Below, piece after piece: positions 30,437 to 44,456 of a stretch of 64,000 nt of DNA. Under the pieces are notes generated by a model. The model worked only from the letters and a program-made list of their open reading frames with translations, had not been told where the DNA came from and searched no databases. This DNA comes from Punica granatum (lineage: Eukaryota; Streptophyta; Magnoliopsida; Myrtales; Lythraceae). The first letter of the stretch is position 1. Each line of letters opens with the position of its first letter. The translations under genes and the position numbers were made by a program. The stretch is from assembly GCF_007655135.1 (NCBI RefSeq), contig NC_045130.1:7874001-7938000 (forward strand), written 5' to 3'.

Positions 30437-33400
30437 TCACTCTCCGGAGCTCTCACACGAGCTCCCGAGATTGGCCATCACGTCATGAACTAACAACCTA
30501 ATCATGTTGCAACCTGAAGACCGCGAGATGTCGACGCACTCTTGCCAGTCTGCATTGCAAGCAATCAGAACCCACTCGTGGTCGTCATCGAGATACTTCA
30601 CATCGAAGGTTCCGACCTCTAGCTTCAGCCTCTTTGCCACTTCCTCCTTCAGTTCCACTACTTTGGAACTAAAAGAGATCCGGAACCTTATTATGTCTTC
30701 CCTGTAAGTGGCCTTTATCGTTATGCTCTTCATGTCCTGTCTTGCAGGTCCTTGCGCTGTTACTGCTCGGAAAGGGGGGCGGAGGCCCACGTGCTGCTTT
30801 GAGCTTGAATCTTCCAACACAGTGTCTGCCCCAGAAGGGCATAGGTTTCTCAAGTCCTTCGAGCTTCCCGCATCTTCTAAAAGCATTCTTTCAAAGGTTT
30901 CTTGTGCTTCTGTTGGCAGAAGACTGTTCGGAATAACAGAGCAAGCAGAGAAGTTCAGCTCCTCGGTGGGCTTAGTAAATGGCAAATCAGGAGAGGCCCT
31001 GAGTCTCTGGCAGGGATCAGAAGGTTGCTCCTTTGGAGGTGATGAAACAAAACCTAAACCTTCGTTTATGGGGCTGCCTTGGCATGACCCATGAGAAGTG
31101 GGGGTCCCACAGCTCTCTTCTCTTGAGCCGGTCCCGTTTCTGGGCCGGTTCAAGCCCTTGTAGAGTTCAGACATGCCCCCAGCTCCATTCTGCTCATATA
31201 TAAGCTGCTCCTGACTCAATATCCTTCCCCCAAGCCAATTTTCAATCGCAGGGTCTTCATCACTTCCTGGTGTCCTAGGGCTGGGTGACTTAATGACCTT
31301 CTCGTTGAGCAGTTCAGATGGTTTCTCTTTCTGCTCGATTTGGTTTGGTTCGTTGGACCCTTTCAAGCTCGATGGCCATGAAATTGAACCAACAGCAACA
31401 GGAAGAGGACTCGTGGCTGCTAGAGATCCCAGCCCAAAAGCTTCATCTGCACCTTGAACAGACTCGATTACACGCTTCAGCTTAGAGAGGGAACGGTTTA
31501 CTTTGTTGATCTTGCGAGATGGCCACCGGGTAATACCATGCTGTCGACAAATTCGCTTCATGGTAGTGGGACACACTGGCAAAGAAATCAAAATCATGAT
31601 CAGTTATAGCCATTGAAATTTAAGTACTTTTGATAAATCAATCAAGAGTAATAAAAACGTGGAAATGTTCGTACCACCAAGGCTCTTCGCAGCATCTTTC
31701 AGGCTGCCTGCGAAGTACTGTTGGAGAACATCGAGACTAATCTGTTTCTCAGCTTTTCCACGTTTTTTCTCCGACTTCTTTGCTTGTTTCTTGTTATCAG
31801 AGCAAGGAACAGGGTTCTCATTTACAACTTCTACGATTTTTTCGGCGTTATCAACTGTAACATCATTTGGTACATTGACCTGATCTACCTCCCTTCGGAT
31901 ACTTGGTAAGTTATACTGCAACCTAGATGTAGCTAATTCTGCACCACCATCAGGTACTTGAAGAGGCTCAAGAACAATATTTGTCTCATTCCTCTCATTT
32001 AAGGAAGAAGCTTGAATGATCTCAATAGACTTCTCCTCTTGCTCGAGTTCTTTCCCCGACCCGACTCTGAGGCTCTTAAAGTGCTGCTTCATTGTCCCCA
32101 TTAAAGATCTCAACAGAATCTCCTGTTCATAACTGTCCACGATGTTAGGAGGTAGAAAGAACTCCAAGATATACTCGTCGTTTCCTGTAAAGCTGCTCCT
32201 CAGACAAATAGCAAAACAGCTCGTTATTCCGAACATACGAGCGTAATGGACCAAAGGGTACTCAGTCTTGCAAAATTTGGTTATATCTTTGCAGAAACAC
32301 GAACTACGGGACAAGAAAGCCCTCCCAGCAACTCCCTGTCCCTTCTGCAAGTGGTGCTCAGCACAAGCTTCTCGGAATCCCCAAATCTGAGCATCCACTA
32401 CATAGTACGCCACGTCAGTTGTGGACATGCAAACCTGTCCCATGCAGCTGCCATCAAAGCTCGAGCAGCTCTTCTTGAGGCCACCTCCATCAGCAAGCAC
32501 GCTCCGGTGCCTACATGGGACCCATGTCTGTGCCAATGGGAGCTTGTGTGTCTCGCACAACACTGTGAGTATCTCGAGAATCTCGACCAGTGCAACGTGG
32601 CGACCTTCATTGCATATCTGGTTTTAAAGAATTAAATAGTCAGCAAACATTTGCAGAAAAAAGGACCAATAAACTGTCTGCTTATAGAAAATTGTTCCCA
32701 GATTTCTACGTATGTGCAAGCTTTGCACTTTGATAGAAACTAACTTAATAGTCCCAACAATCTTGTAAATTATATCCTAAAATTCTTCCTTATTTTCATT
32801 ATCTTTTGCCTTGTTCCTCTTTATCTGGCATATTTTGAAGAAAAGGAAAAGAAACAGATTCAGTTACAACAAATACAACTGAAGAGATTAATTTTCTTGG
32901 ATTTGGTAAGCTTTTGCCTTAGTTTTTCAGACAGAAGAAAATCAACCAGTGCCTTATAAAAAATGTCTTCTTTGTGCAGCAGACTACATCTTTTGAGTGA
33001 GAAGAGTTGTTATTGGACACATGTTCGTAGAGAAAACCCAGAGCCTCAAGACAACAAAAAGATATAACCTGAATAATAGAGCCCACCTGTGTGTTCGAGT
33101 GATCCAGAATTTCCGAACTTTTCAAGTTTACTGCCTGCAAAAAAGCTGAAACTATGTTACTGTGAAATCTCAATAACTTGAGATGGAGAAAGTGCAGAAC
33201 GTCCATCGTCCAGAGCTATTAATGCAGTTTGATGGTGAAGAAACCAACCTCAAGAGCTTTGCAGACTTTATCAACCTCGGGAGCGTAATTAATCTTCTGG
33301 GAGGTCATTATAAGTTCAAGTACACCAACACAGGACTGCCCCGAAGGCTCAAAAACAGGCAAAGCCAAAGTCCCCCGCACATCACAGTGAAGCGCATGAT

Positions 33401-34832
33401 TAAGCCGAGAATACTCCTTGCGTGAGTAGTACTGAACGTTCGGGGTCCACTCGGGCAGTTTCTGCCTGAATACCCGACCAGGAAGTCCTAGCTCTCCGTC
33501 ATTGTCGCTGTCCACTGAAAATATGTACATGAGGGAGACCATCCTATACTGGTGGAGCCCATTAGTGTTGGGATCGAGAACAAAAGGTTGGCCTAAAGTC
33601 GTCAGGACATAGCGTCCCCCGTTCTTTACTGGTGCCCACACTTGGGCGAGGACGTGCTGCTCGGTTGATTCTTTTAAGTAACGGAGAGCTTGGGTCATTC
33701 TTTCTTTGATTATGCAGTAATTGTCAGGGTTCTCGAGGGGTGCCAGCCCAAGAAATGGGGATGGATGTTTCCGGGTTTCGTCATTTTCAGCGACACTCTC
33801 GTTTTCCAGATTAGGAGCACCTGAAATTCATAAGAACTGTTTCGTCAATACCCTGATAAGAAAAGGACCATAGCCGGTACTCAGTTGAAGCCATGACAAT
33901 ACCGGATGACTAAACTTATAGGGAGTGTGGAATCATGGAATACACGCTTTAAGGTTCAGAAACAAAGCTTTCAAAATCAGGAAATCCCCAAAATGGGGAG
34001 TGATGTGAAGCAAAACCACTTTGTTCTGGAGAGAAAACGAAAGGACAGAGAAATCCAAACGCGCACGGCCAAAGCCAAAAATCCAAGCTTTAAATGGAGA
34101 AACATCAAAGATTAAACAGAAAGTTAACAATTTTGGCCGAGTAAATTTCAAAGAAGTGAAAGGTAAAAACAATTGGGGCCAATCCATTTCTTTGTGTTTT
34201 CCATTTGAGCTGATCATTTCCTCGTTAGAAACCTCGGACTGATAGAAGAGAGAACCCATATGCAGAAGGGAGAAAGTACAGTTAGAAGGTTTAGCATAGA
34301 ATTAGGATGTTGAATATGAAGAACTTTGAAGACGAGAAGCAAGGAAATAGGGGTGACCAATCAAAAAGAAGCTTTTCGACAGGGATTCAACTTCTATTGG
34401 TTCAGCACAATCGGACAAAGAAAAACCAGATTAAACCCACAAAGCACACGGGGGTAAAAACAGGAAGTCAAACTTCCAAAAAGACCAAACCCCAGCTCAA
34501 TCAGGACCAAGACCACTCCCACATAGAACCGAAACAAACGGAGCTTGAAAGGCTGACTGACATGTGAGGAGCCGGGGATAGTCGGACAGGCGGAACCCGC
34601 CGTTGACGGCGGCTGCTGCGGAGGAGGGGAGCTTGTCGTCGAGGCCGTCGGAGAAGGCCCAGAGAGGGGAGCAGGGCTGCTCGGTGGAGGACATGAGGAA
34701 GGGGGACATGGGGTTGGCTGCGAGGAAGGAGATCTGGTCCATGGGCCAGGAGCCGTCGAGGTCGAGGTCGAGGTCCATGACCGACTCCCTCCCAGGGGAA
34801 GCCCGGGGCCTGTCGTCGTCGATGTCGGGCAT
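30437..34832 (-). CDS. NLP7: NIN-like protein (NLP6/NLP7 type), 990 aa
   Basis: Five coding exons join in frame: 34832-34562, 33820-33249, 33134-33087, 32617-31675, 31575-30437. This is a nitrate-responsive transcription factor. The N-terminal acidic part (MDLDLDLDGSWPMDQ, then EQPCSPLWAFSDG) is the NLP6/7 signature. The GAF-like nitrate-response region follows and contains YRMVS; Ser186 aligns with Arabidopsis NLP7 Ser205, the site phosphorylated by calcium-dependent kinases on nitrate supply. The RWP-RK DNA-binding domain (about 585-645) shows KQISLDVLQQYFAGSLKDAA and then RQHGITRWPSRK. A PB1 domain (about 894-977) ends in RLLVHDV, and the protein ends GSSCESSGE. The splice between exons 4 and 5 falls inside RWP-RK, as in relatives. 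Family members bind nitrate-responsive elements and drive nitrate assimilation genes. NLP6 and NLP7 cannot be separated here. Confidence 0.93.
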
Positions 34833-35111
34833 GGCGTCCAATGACAAGAAGTTCCCCGGGAAACCCGAATGGACGAGGAGGAACAAGAAGGAGAAGGAGA
34901 AGAAGAAGAAGAAGGGACAAGAGATGGGCTGTGGCGAGCAGAAAGGAGAAAGAGACAAAAGGAAATAACAAGAAGCAGAAGAGGACGGAGGTGGAAAAGC
35001 TGAGGGCGGGGGAAGAACGGTAATTGGAGAAGAGGGGGGAGAAGGTGAGTGTGATTCCATTTGCATTGGAATCCAACAGCTTGTACTACTGCTGCTGCTA
35101 GTTGCTCCCAT
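34833..35111 (-). other. NLP leader with in-frame upstream ATG
   Basis: The reading frame of NLP exon 1 stays open to an ATG at 35111, which would add 93 residues rich in Ser/Pro and then a Phe/Leu run (near 34870-34930). That run comes from a (GAA)n-like purine tract on the plus strand. The extension has no family counterpart and is best read as 5' untranslated sequence, but the absence of any in-frame stop is unusual. Confidence 0.5.
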
Positions 35112-38100
35112 CTTGTTATTAAAATACTCAAATATAATTTAATATATATATATATATATCAAGAATAATTGAAAAGGATGGGCTATGATCCCCTGCTGCT
35201 ACTTCCACATCCACCGATTTCGCACGAGAAATTCTTATCCCCCGCTTACGCTTATCGATTGTCATCGTCGGGGACCGGTTGGAGCCTACGATTCGATATC
35301 AAAGGGTCAATAAGAGTTTGACATGGGTTATGTTGTCGAGCATCATATTATGCTTTCAGTGAACTCTTATATTACTTACAGGGATAAATTATGGTCAGAA
35401 TGGCGGTTAAAATTTGTTATGCGGAAATTGCATTCGAGTACCTAAGATCCATCCCAAAAACTATTTGGTTTGGATAAGAGTTTTCACTGAGTCATCGACC
35501 ATGATAATTGCGAACTATACTATGTGGATAATAAAAACAATCTGGATTACTATCAATTAAATTACAAAAATAATATTGAACAAAACTGTTTGAAGATAGC
35601 CACTAAACTAAAGTAATAATCTATATAGACACCCCTCATGCTGGCTATATATATATATATATTACCGTTTTGGTGGCATCGTGCATTACCATAGCAATCA
35701 TCAAGACTGTCAGTAATGTGATATAACCACACACAGCAATCTTGTGAGTCCAAATAATTTAATCTAACATTATCAATAACCTAAGGTTACCTCACACCAA
35801 ACACCATAGTGAAAATGCAAATATATAAGTTAGAAAGATGGTAGAGCTAGTCATGTTATCGCGCGTTGCACCGACATCTGTATTTTTAAGTTTTTATTTA
35901 TTCATTCATAAATTGAATTTATAAAAGTTAAATTATTATATTAATTACATCAAGATGTGTCAAAATATGTTTTTATCCTAGGAATGTTCTCTTAAATCAA
36001 ATTAGAGACTGCGTGAATCAAAGAGTATATTAATTAATGGGAACATCATAGGATAAATAATCAACGAGAATGAGATATTCGAAAGAACAATCAATAGGAA
36101 TTGAGAAATGATTCAAAATACATGAATAGAGATAAACAAATAGATTTTGTTATGAGTATATTTTAGTAAAATGGCAAAGATGTGTGCACTTGATATCTAT
36201 CTAAAATAATGGTAATCTGCACATTGCACTTCAATATCACTTTTCTATTGGAAGAGAATGATATCAACTTTTTTTCTTGCTTTTAACTCAAATCGATATA
36301 GATGTTCAAGAAAAAGAATTCCCATATTAAGATATATTGAACGCAAAACTACATTAAAAAGAAAAATGGAACGAAAATGAGAAAGGAAGGGTCATGCATA
36401 TATTTTCAACTTCTGTTACGGATTTCTCTGTGAAAAAATCCACGTTAGGGTAAAACAAGAAGGGACTTGGTCGGCATGGGGAAACCGATAGCTAAGGGGA
36501 CGAGCCACTCATTCATAAAGAAACCGAAATGGAATCGTATCCCTCCCTATTTGCATAAAGAAACCAAAAACGGAATCTTCGAGTGCAAACTTTATTCAAA
36601 TTCAACACATCCCTCTCTTGGGCCACTAATTAAAATTAACATGTTCTTAGACCGATAGTGAACCGCATTTTTATTACCTTTGACTGCAATAACTGAGAAA
36701 AAAGAATTTATGATACTTAACTAGCTAGTGGATAAGAAAATATAGAAAAAGAACTGGGACGTTTCAGCCCCTAATTCACCCCAAAAAAAAAAGGGTTTCT
36801 TTATGAGAGAATTATTAATTGGCCGGAGAATTTCGTTCTGTTTGTGCATTCACAAAAGGAAACTCGTTATCTCATAGATACATAACGTGTAGGAGCTTTA
36901 TTGCAGTCGTCACTCCATGATGGACCATATAAAGATAGGATGGATGAGGATTTAAGAATTTGAAAAATATGCTTTTGAGAGACATTAGAAAATAGTCAGT
37001 AAAATAAATTAATAATCAACAATTAGTGCGAGCAATTGACCGGTTCCAATCATAATTAAGAGAAATTAAAAAAAAAAAGCCACCTAATGACATACCACTA
37101 ATTACCATTTTATGCATCTCTCCAATAATGCGGCAAAATGCCAGAAAAAGCAGTTCTATTCTATTATCATTTTTTTATGAATAAAAAAATTTAGCAATTT
37201 TGTTGACATATTTAGAAAGGAAGATGTTGCTTCAGCATCATTAGCCGGTTTTATATATGGGTATATATATATATATGTAGTGATTAACTTTATGCACAAC
37301 AGTTCTTGTTGTCTTTTGTAATGCACGAAGTGTCTGCTTTTGTTGTTTTATTCTTTTTATATGTAAGAGTGGGAAAACTCACTATGGTGATTTTTCTATT
37401 AATTTATTTCTTCTTTCATGATGTCCCACATTTTTATTATTATTATAAGAGAACTACTAGTCCCCCAGCCCTTCCTGACTCCTCTAAGTTTAAGAAAATA
37501 ATGTTTTTCTGTAAGTTCGATGATTCGTTTTCAAGAAAATTTTTAGGGTCACTACATATTGTAATAGTTCAGCCATAACTTTGCACATATACATATTAGC
37601 ATGACAACGCATGTTATTGATTATGAACCAATATTATATGAAGTTAAAAAAAAAACGATGTGCCAACATAATAAGATGCTGCATATTGTCGATTGGTCCT
37701 ATTTATTTGCCCACGTATGAGTAGTTGCTACATGTGTAATAAGTAAAATTAAGATCATGTTGCAAAACTATCATGATTCCTCAACTTTGATCCTGACGTA
37801 TCGATCATTTGAATTTTCCCCTTGCATCGAATTAATTTTCTAATAAGAATAACATTAGATGATCCAATCTAAAGGAACTATGCCCCCATTTTACATGCTA
37901 AAAATAAACACGACTAATTAATATTTGAATTTCCCGATTTAATGCATATATTTTACGTCCACACACCAAAAGACACAAAACAACCGTATCATCAAAGCAG
38001 GGACTTATGGTGTCCTGCGAGATGTGAATGGGATCAGATGGCTGTTGGGTTTGCTTCGAGCTAGCTCAAATTCATGTGCTCCTCATATGTAGCTTCGATA

Positions 38101-38953
38101 CGGTGAGCAACGACATTCGGAAACCGTGATCGGAGTATTTAGGTTCGTCAACACAACGTACCGTGAGAGAAATTCTTATCCATATATAACATGGCGATTG
38201 TGTTGCACTTGGCACTGAGAATTCATTTTCTATCACCTCCCACTCACAGAAAGACATAAGAACATCGAAGTTCATTTTGTCATTTATATATATGTATATA
38301 TATATATACACACACACACACACATTTTATGTAAGAATCGAAAATATTTTCTTCTTCATGATGATGAGCCACAACCATATTTCCTTCTTCGCATGACGCA
38401 AACTATGGTTGGTCACCAACCCAATCGACTCCACCTATAACTTTTGAAGTGCGCATTAACATTTTCGCCAAGATATTTGGTTTATTTATGAAGAACATTT
38501 CTAAGGCATGAGAAACTAAATTGGAAATTGACAATAATGTGCCAATGAAGAAGTGTGAGAACAATGAAATTATGACAAACTAATCTTTTGCTAGATTTTG
38601 GAAAAATATCGTAATTGCGGTTCACAACAACCATTTACTTTTTCTTATTCTAACATTAATTAAATACATGGGTCTTGTTCACACCCATCTTCCAACACAA
38701 ACCACCCCCCCCCCCCCCCACAAAAAAAAAAAGGAAAAAAAATTACATGGGTCTCTATAATAAAAACTAATAAAATTTACCAAAACTATGGTTATAAATA
38801 AGATTGACTAAAAAATGTTGGTCTGTATGGTTGGACTGGGGAGAGAAGAAGGAGGAAGAGAGTGAGAGAGAATGGAGAAAAAATGGGTAGGGGTAGTTAA
38901 TTTGTAAAATTTACTATTTTAATTATAATTTAATGGTTTTATTATTAATTAAA

Positions 38954-39235
38954 CTAGACGAACGTACTCGCACTACATATGGGAACATAAAAAAAATGAA
39001 ATTATTAAAAGAAGGAAAATAAGAAGGGGTGATTGACAAAATATGAAGAGAGAGAGTAGAAGGTGGAGAAAAAAGTGGATGAATAGACGTGGAAGTTATT
39101 TGATGAAATTACTAAATTATATAATATATAGTAGTTGTAATAAATTAGAAAGAATGTTTCATGGGCATTTTGGAAAATAAAAAATTATATCAAATGAGAA
39201 GGTTTTGGCTTTATATAATAGTTTAGAAGTATAGA
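38954..39235 (-). mobile_element. Small non-autonomous Helitron (candidate)
   Basis: On the minus strand the 282-bp segment starts TCTATACTTCTAAACTATTA preceded by A, and ends in CTAG followed by T, the expected A/T insertion context. The subterminal hairpin is degraded (GTGCGAGTACG). Related sequence, including the TTTATATAA start motif, occurs near 43022-43413. Confidence 0.45.
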
Positions 39236-40828
39236 TGATATTTTTTTTGTCAGAATTGAATAGTATTTAGGAGGGATTTTGGAAATTAAAAAAGTGAGAT
39301 CAAACCCTCACCTTCTGCTTTATATAACATCTATATATTATATAAAGTTTAATACAGTATAATACATAGTGGCATAATAGTGGATATATACGATAAGGGT
39401 TAAATAGGATAAAATTAATAAATGCGTATAAATTAAGAGTTTATAAATAACATTAGTAATATCTTCAGTGTATAAACATTAATATATTTGGACGTGTAAT
39501 ATTTTAATTTTAATATATCCTCAAAAATTATGATAATTACAAAATTATCCCCAAAATTTATGGCATATTAATTTTTGACCGAATTAGAGAAATGATAATT
39601 ATAAAAAAAAGTTATATTGCTGCTCCTTCTCCAATATAGTAGTAATATATGAATTAATCATAATTCCTTAATATATTTGGATATAATTATTAGATATTAT
39701 ACACTATAGAAAAAAGAATTTTTTTTATAAAAAATCATATTTGTAGTAAAAATTATCTGCAACACAAGGGCAGAAAACCTAGTTATAGGGTATAAGAAAA
39801 TAGAATAATATAGATCACTAATTTTAGAAGTGGTGTAACATTTGCTTTTCGCTATTATTCTTAGAATAATAACTAGAAAATCGTGGCCTTAGATTTAAAA
39901 GTATAATTACAGATTCAGCATTACTTCTATGTACTCATTACAAGTTACTCCATAATCTATCTATTGTATATAGCTATTCAATGTACTCCCACGAAATTCT
40001 CCCATTGGATCGATAAGGGCATGTCACATCAGCATCTTGAGAGATTCTTAACGTGCCACATCAACGTCTTGAGAGCTTTCGGTGAAGAGTCTCGTCATGC
40101 TCTCTACATTTAATATACGACTAGATACACACATATTCTTGGGTGAAAAAACCTTAATTAGTTAAAATGATTAAAGAAATTAAATAATTTATACAATTAA
40201 AATAATTAAAAAAACAAAAGAAATAATTTACAAATAAAAATATTAGTTCCACGATCTTTCTCTACTCTACAGCTAATGGTCTGCCTCTCTTCTTCATCTT
40301 CCTATTAACCGAATTTGTACATCTCATTTCTTTCTCTTTGTTCTCAGCTTCTCTTACTCGCCAAAGTAAGATTTTTTGAACATATGTTTTGAACCATATT
40401 CTTTCTTGTGCAGTATGGTAAGTGTAATTCATTTAACGATTAGTATTTGACAAAAATATCCATTTAATATTTGAAATAACAATGCAAGTCTAATATATTT
40501 TTTATTAGAATAAGTTAAACACTTAAAAGTCAAGATTTACCATAATATATTATCAAAAATAAAATAGTCCATATTTCCGCGCATCACGTGGGCCATGTGA
40601 CTAGTTTTCTCTCATTCTCTCCTCTCCTCTCCTCTCCTCCACCGCCGACACCTTTCTCTTCCTCTCATACTTTCATAATTTTTTTTCATTATTATTTTAT
40701 TCCTTAATTTTAAAAGTAATAAAATTCTTTTCTGAGTTTTACACTAAAAAATCAACATACATGTTTAAATTATGAAAGTATTCGATATTTGTTGCAGTGA
40801 TAAGAAAAGAAATATATATATATATATA

Positions 40829-41058
40829 TTAGAACGCGCGTAGCGCGGGAATGAGTCTTGCGTTTTATATACCGCAGAAAAAACTTTTATCTTTTCTCTA
40901 GACAACTTATCTTTAATTTATTGATTCAAAGAAAAGGAAAAAATATATATTAGAATGCGTATAGCACGGGGATGAGTCTTGCATTTTATATATTGCATAA
41001 CAGACTTTTAATATATATTTTCTCTAGAAAACTTATTCTTTAATTTATTGATCCAATT
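40829..41058. repeat. Two tandem ~121-bp units with Helitron-like GC hairpins
   Basis: Unit 1 begins TTAGAACGCGCGTAGCGCGG at 40829 and unit 2 begins TTAGAATGCGTATAGCACGG at 40950. Both continue with ATGAGTCTTGC-TTTTATAT and end in TTTAATTTATTGAT. The GC-rich palindrome in an AT-rich setting followed by CTAA on the minus strand resembles Helitron 3' ends. Confidence 0.55.
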
Positions 41059-42817
41059 TATTTGTGAATGGATGCTTCTCTCTGTATTAAAAAAGAATGC
41101 ACGCAGCCTAGAAGAGAGAAAGGAGTTCAATTTATATATATACATACTTTGTATAGTTGTTTGGTTATGCTTTACACTAGATTATAATACAATCTTGAAT
41201 ATGATTCTGAAGTCACAAGTAATTATTCATTCCAAAAGGGGGCAAAGCTTTGGGTAAAGTATTTAATTTAGGGACTAAATAATTTTAGTTTAGTCTATAA
41301 ACGCAAAATAAAATTCTCTAAACCATAATTAAGAAATCTATAGTATTCTTCCATATGGAATCCACCTAGACATTTTTTTAAAAAAATATGGAAATCTGAA
41401 TTCATCCAGATGAAAATACTTAACTTCGATTCCATCAGGAAAAAAATCCACCCAAAAATATTTAACTTGTAGTATAATTATATTTCCGGTAGATTAAAAT
41501 ATTGTAATCGGCCAGTTGAAGATGGTTAAAATTAATGGTTTGCGAGGAAGAATTTATTCTTTTGTTTTCTCGAATTTATTCTCTTGTTTTTTCTAGAAAT
41601 GGAAATCATATAAAACCGATTAATGCTACACCCACCACTGCCACACCAAAAAGAAAACCAAGAAGAATGAGCATTTTTCTTTATTTGATGTGTACCACGT
41701 GGTATTTGGAGGTAAGTATCGAACGATTGACCACCAAGTACAAATTAAATAATTATAGTTTTTGAGGGAAAAAAGAACAAAATCAAGTTTAATTTCAACG
41801 TGAGATCGTACATTATTAAATGATTATGTTCTAATAAGTATCAGATGTCGATATCAACAAAGTAATATAATTAATATAGAGTATTTAAAAACTAAATATG
41901 TAATTGGGCAAGTAGATTCATATGGATATGTGGGTTATCAGGGTTAATGAATCCCAAAATTAAACTGTCTTTAGTGCAACCTAGACCGGTCTGGATGAGG
42001 TAGGTCTATGTGTGGTGCGGCGACTTGTGATTAATGGCGTCATCCCTTTTTTATTTTTATAATTTGTTGGTGCTTCGGCAATTAATATAATATGATCGTA
42101 ATTATACCAACTTTTAATGGGTGGGTTAATTATAATAAATTGTTGTCCATGATGGTGAGATGTTCAGGTTGATTTAGGCTTGGGCAGCTGTAACCCAAAT
42201 GTATAGCAACAGCAGCACGAGTACGCCTCATGGATAAAGAGAGGTGAATTTTATGATACTACAAGAAAATGATAATTTCACAATTAAATTGATAGGTCCG
42301 TTTGCTAAATACAATCCTTTGTTATTTCAGATCACACGAGTATCAATGATCTAATAAAGAAAAAAAAAAGTATCGATCTATTTGATTTTATTGAATCTTA
42401 TCAAGTTTAATTTTGTCCTTTTTTTTCCATTTCCGTCACATTTTCAATTGTTCTACTTGTAAATAGACATAATGAATATCGATCCAAACATATGTAAGAA
42501 AATGTTAACCAATGCGAACTTTTATATATTTTATTAATTATAATAAATTTATAAATAGGCCGATAAATTTTATTTGAAAATATAACTGCCCTAATTATTA
42601 TTTTATTATTACCATTTACAATAATAAAAAAATACAGGGGGATAGGAAGATTAACCGAGAAACATAATTAAATTCAGATTTCGAATCTTTAATTTGTTCA
42701 AAAATAAAAAAAGCTGCCATAAGCGAAAATTGGGAGGACAGTGATCTTTTGACTTTGCAGAAATGTCAGCTCGGGGATCTGAAGGTCAATGGTTCAAGGT
42801 CAACCCTCATTAAGAAC

Positions 42818-42865
42818 GCCACGTGGCATCCTGTTCTTTTTTAATTTCTGAACTTACCACGTGTC
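42818..42865. promoter_or_regulatory. Pair of G-box/ABRE motifs in a gene-free region
   Basis: A perfect palindrome GCCACGTGGC (42818-42827) and ACCACGTGTC (42856-42865) lie 38 bp apart in a locally GC-richer island (about 42720-42900). The island also contains TTTGACTTT and GGTCAA boxes. Such sets are typical of stress- or light-regulated plant promoters, but no gene follows in either direction. Confidence 0.35.
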
Positions 42866-44340
42866 CTCCTGTTCGAAGACCCTTCTCCAACAATGTGGTA
42901 GCGCAGATAGAACTTTATGTCCAAACTAATATACTCAGAAAAAAAAATACAGTAGGAATACTTTATTTTTATTTTTTTCCTGTGCCCTTTAAGTTATAAT
43001 AATTAAAATTAATAGATGTATAGTATGTCTACGTTACACATGGATTTTAAATAAAAAAGAAGCTCGAAAAAAAATCTCATTATTGTAATTTACTGTGTAT
43101 TTTTATTTCATGTCTTTAATTGTCAATCACATCTATGAACCTCTTTCATAATTATAAATTTGTAAATTTTGTAAACTACAATAAATATTTATGATAACAA
43201 CTAAAAAAACAAAAAACTTGGGTGTACGTCGATAGGAGAAAAGAGAAAAGTGGAAAGTGAGGCCATAAGTTACTTAACAAAATTACTAATTTGTTTAGAA
43301 TCTAATGATCATAATTATTAATTAATTAACGTTAAGGGGTAATGAGCAATTTAGAAACAAAAGCGAGTTCAAAGAGTGAAGTTTCGACTTTATATAATAT
43401 ATAATAGTGTAGATATCTGTGATAAATCAAAGTGTGGTTACTTGTGGAAGATTTCACAAGTTGATCCGAACTTTAATTAACTAGCCAGATTACCCGCATG
43501 CTATGCAAGATTATTATTTGTGATGCAAATTACTATATATTATAGGGTAAACAAAGCAAACGATATTTAAATAATTTGATGGGAGATTTTATCTTGAAAG
43601 GAGTATTCGTCCCCTCGTAAATGATTATTGGAATGACTCAAAAATTAGTATTTTGATAAGCACTATTGACTAAGTTGAATCATTTTACGTTTGCACATGC
43701 ATTCATTAATATTTCCTTATTGAGTTTTTTTATTGTTTGTAGTTAATATTTTGTAAATTAAATTTACAAATATTTATATATAATATTTTTTTCATTTTTA
43801 TTTTCTCAGCGTATTAAATTCTTAATTATTAAGCACAAAAACGTGTAATGATTTGGCCAAATATAAATAGATTGATTAGATTTTTTTCTCTTGATTTGTT
43901 TATACTCAATTTTTGATCTTTTTAGAAAATATTATAATGATTGGAATTTGATGGAAAATTTATTTTGTGGCTTCGAAGTTCGAGAAATTATCTATAAATA
44001 ATTACCACGTTTAGTCAATTTCAAGTGTTTATTTATAACTTGGAAATTTGTGGAATTATCTAAATAATAAATTTTCCAGTAAGTATCTATATAATAATAT
44101 TTATGCTTATTATAATATAAATTAAATCTACAAGTTTTTATACATAATATTTCTCTTTCCGATTTTGCTAAACAAATTCCATGGTAATATTAATTGGTAT
44201 TATATTTAATTGATAAACGAGCCAGACATGATAAAGAGGGAGATGATCAGGTTTTCATTTTTTTTTTCTTGTGAAAATAAATAGGTCAGGGTCATTCTTT
44301 GCCTATTTTTACTTTTTAATATTTTCATCCAATAAATATA

Positions 44341-44352
44341 GTAGTAGTAGTA

Positions 44353-44446
<94 letters not shown>

Positions 44447-44456
44447 TGATGATGAT
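44341..44456. repeat. AAT trinucleotide microsatellite
   Basis: About 30 AAT units flanked by TAG and GAT variants at the edges. Long apparent ORFs here (poly-Asn on +, poly-Tyr or poly-Ile on -) are artefacts of the repeat. Confidence 0.97.

Noticed and set aside
34394..35131. 245- and 191-residue minus-strand ORFs over NLP exon 1
   Set aside because: Out of frame with the NLP6/7 signature and dominated by Ser/Thr/Pro/Arg runs.
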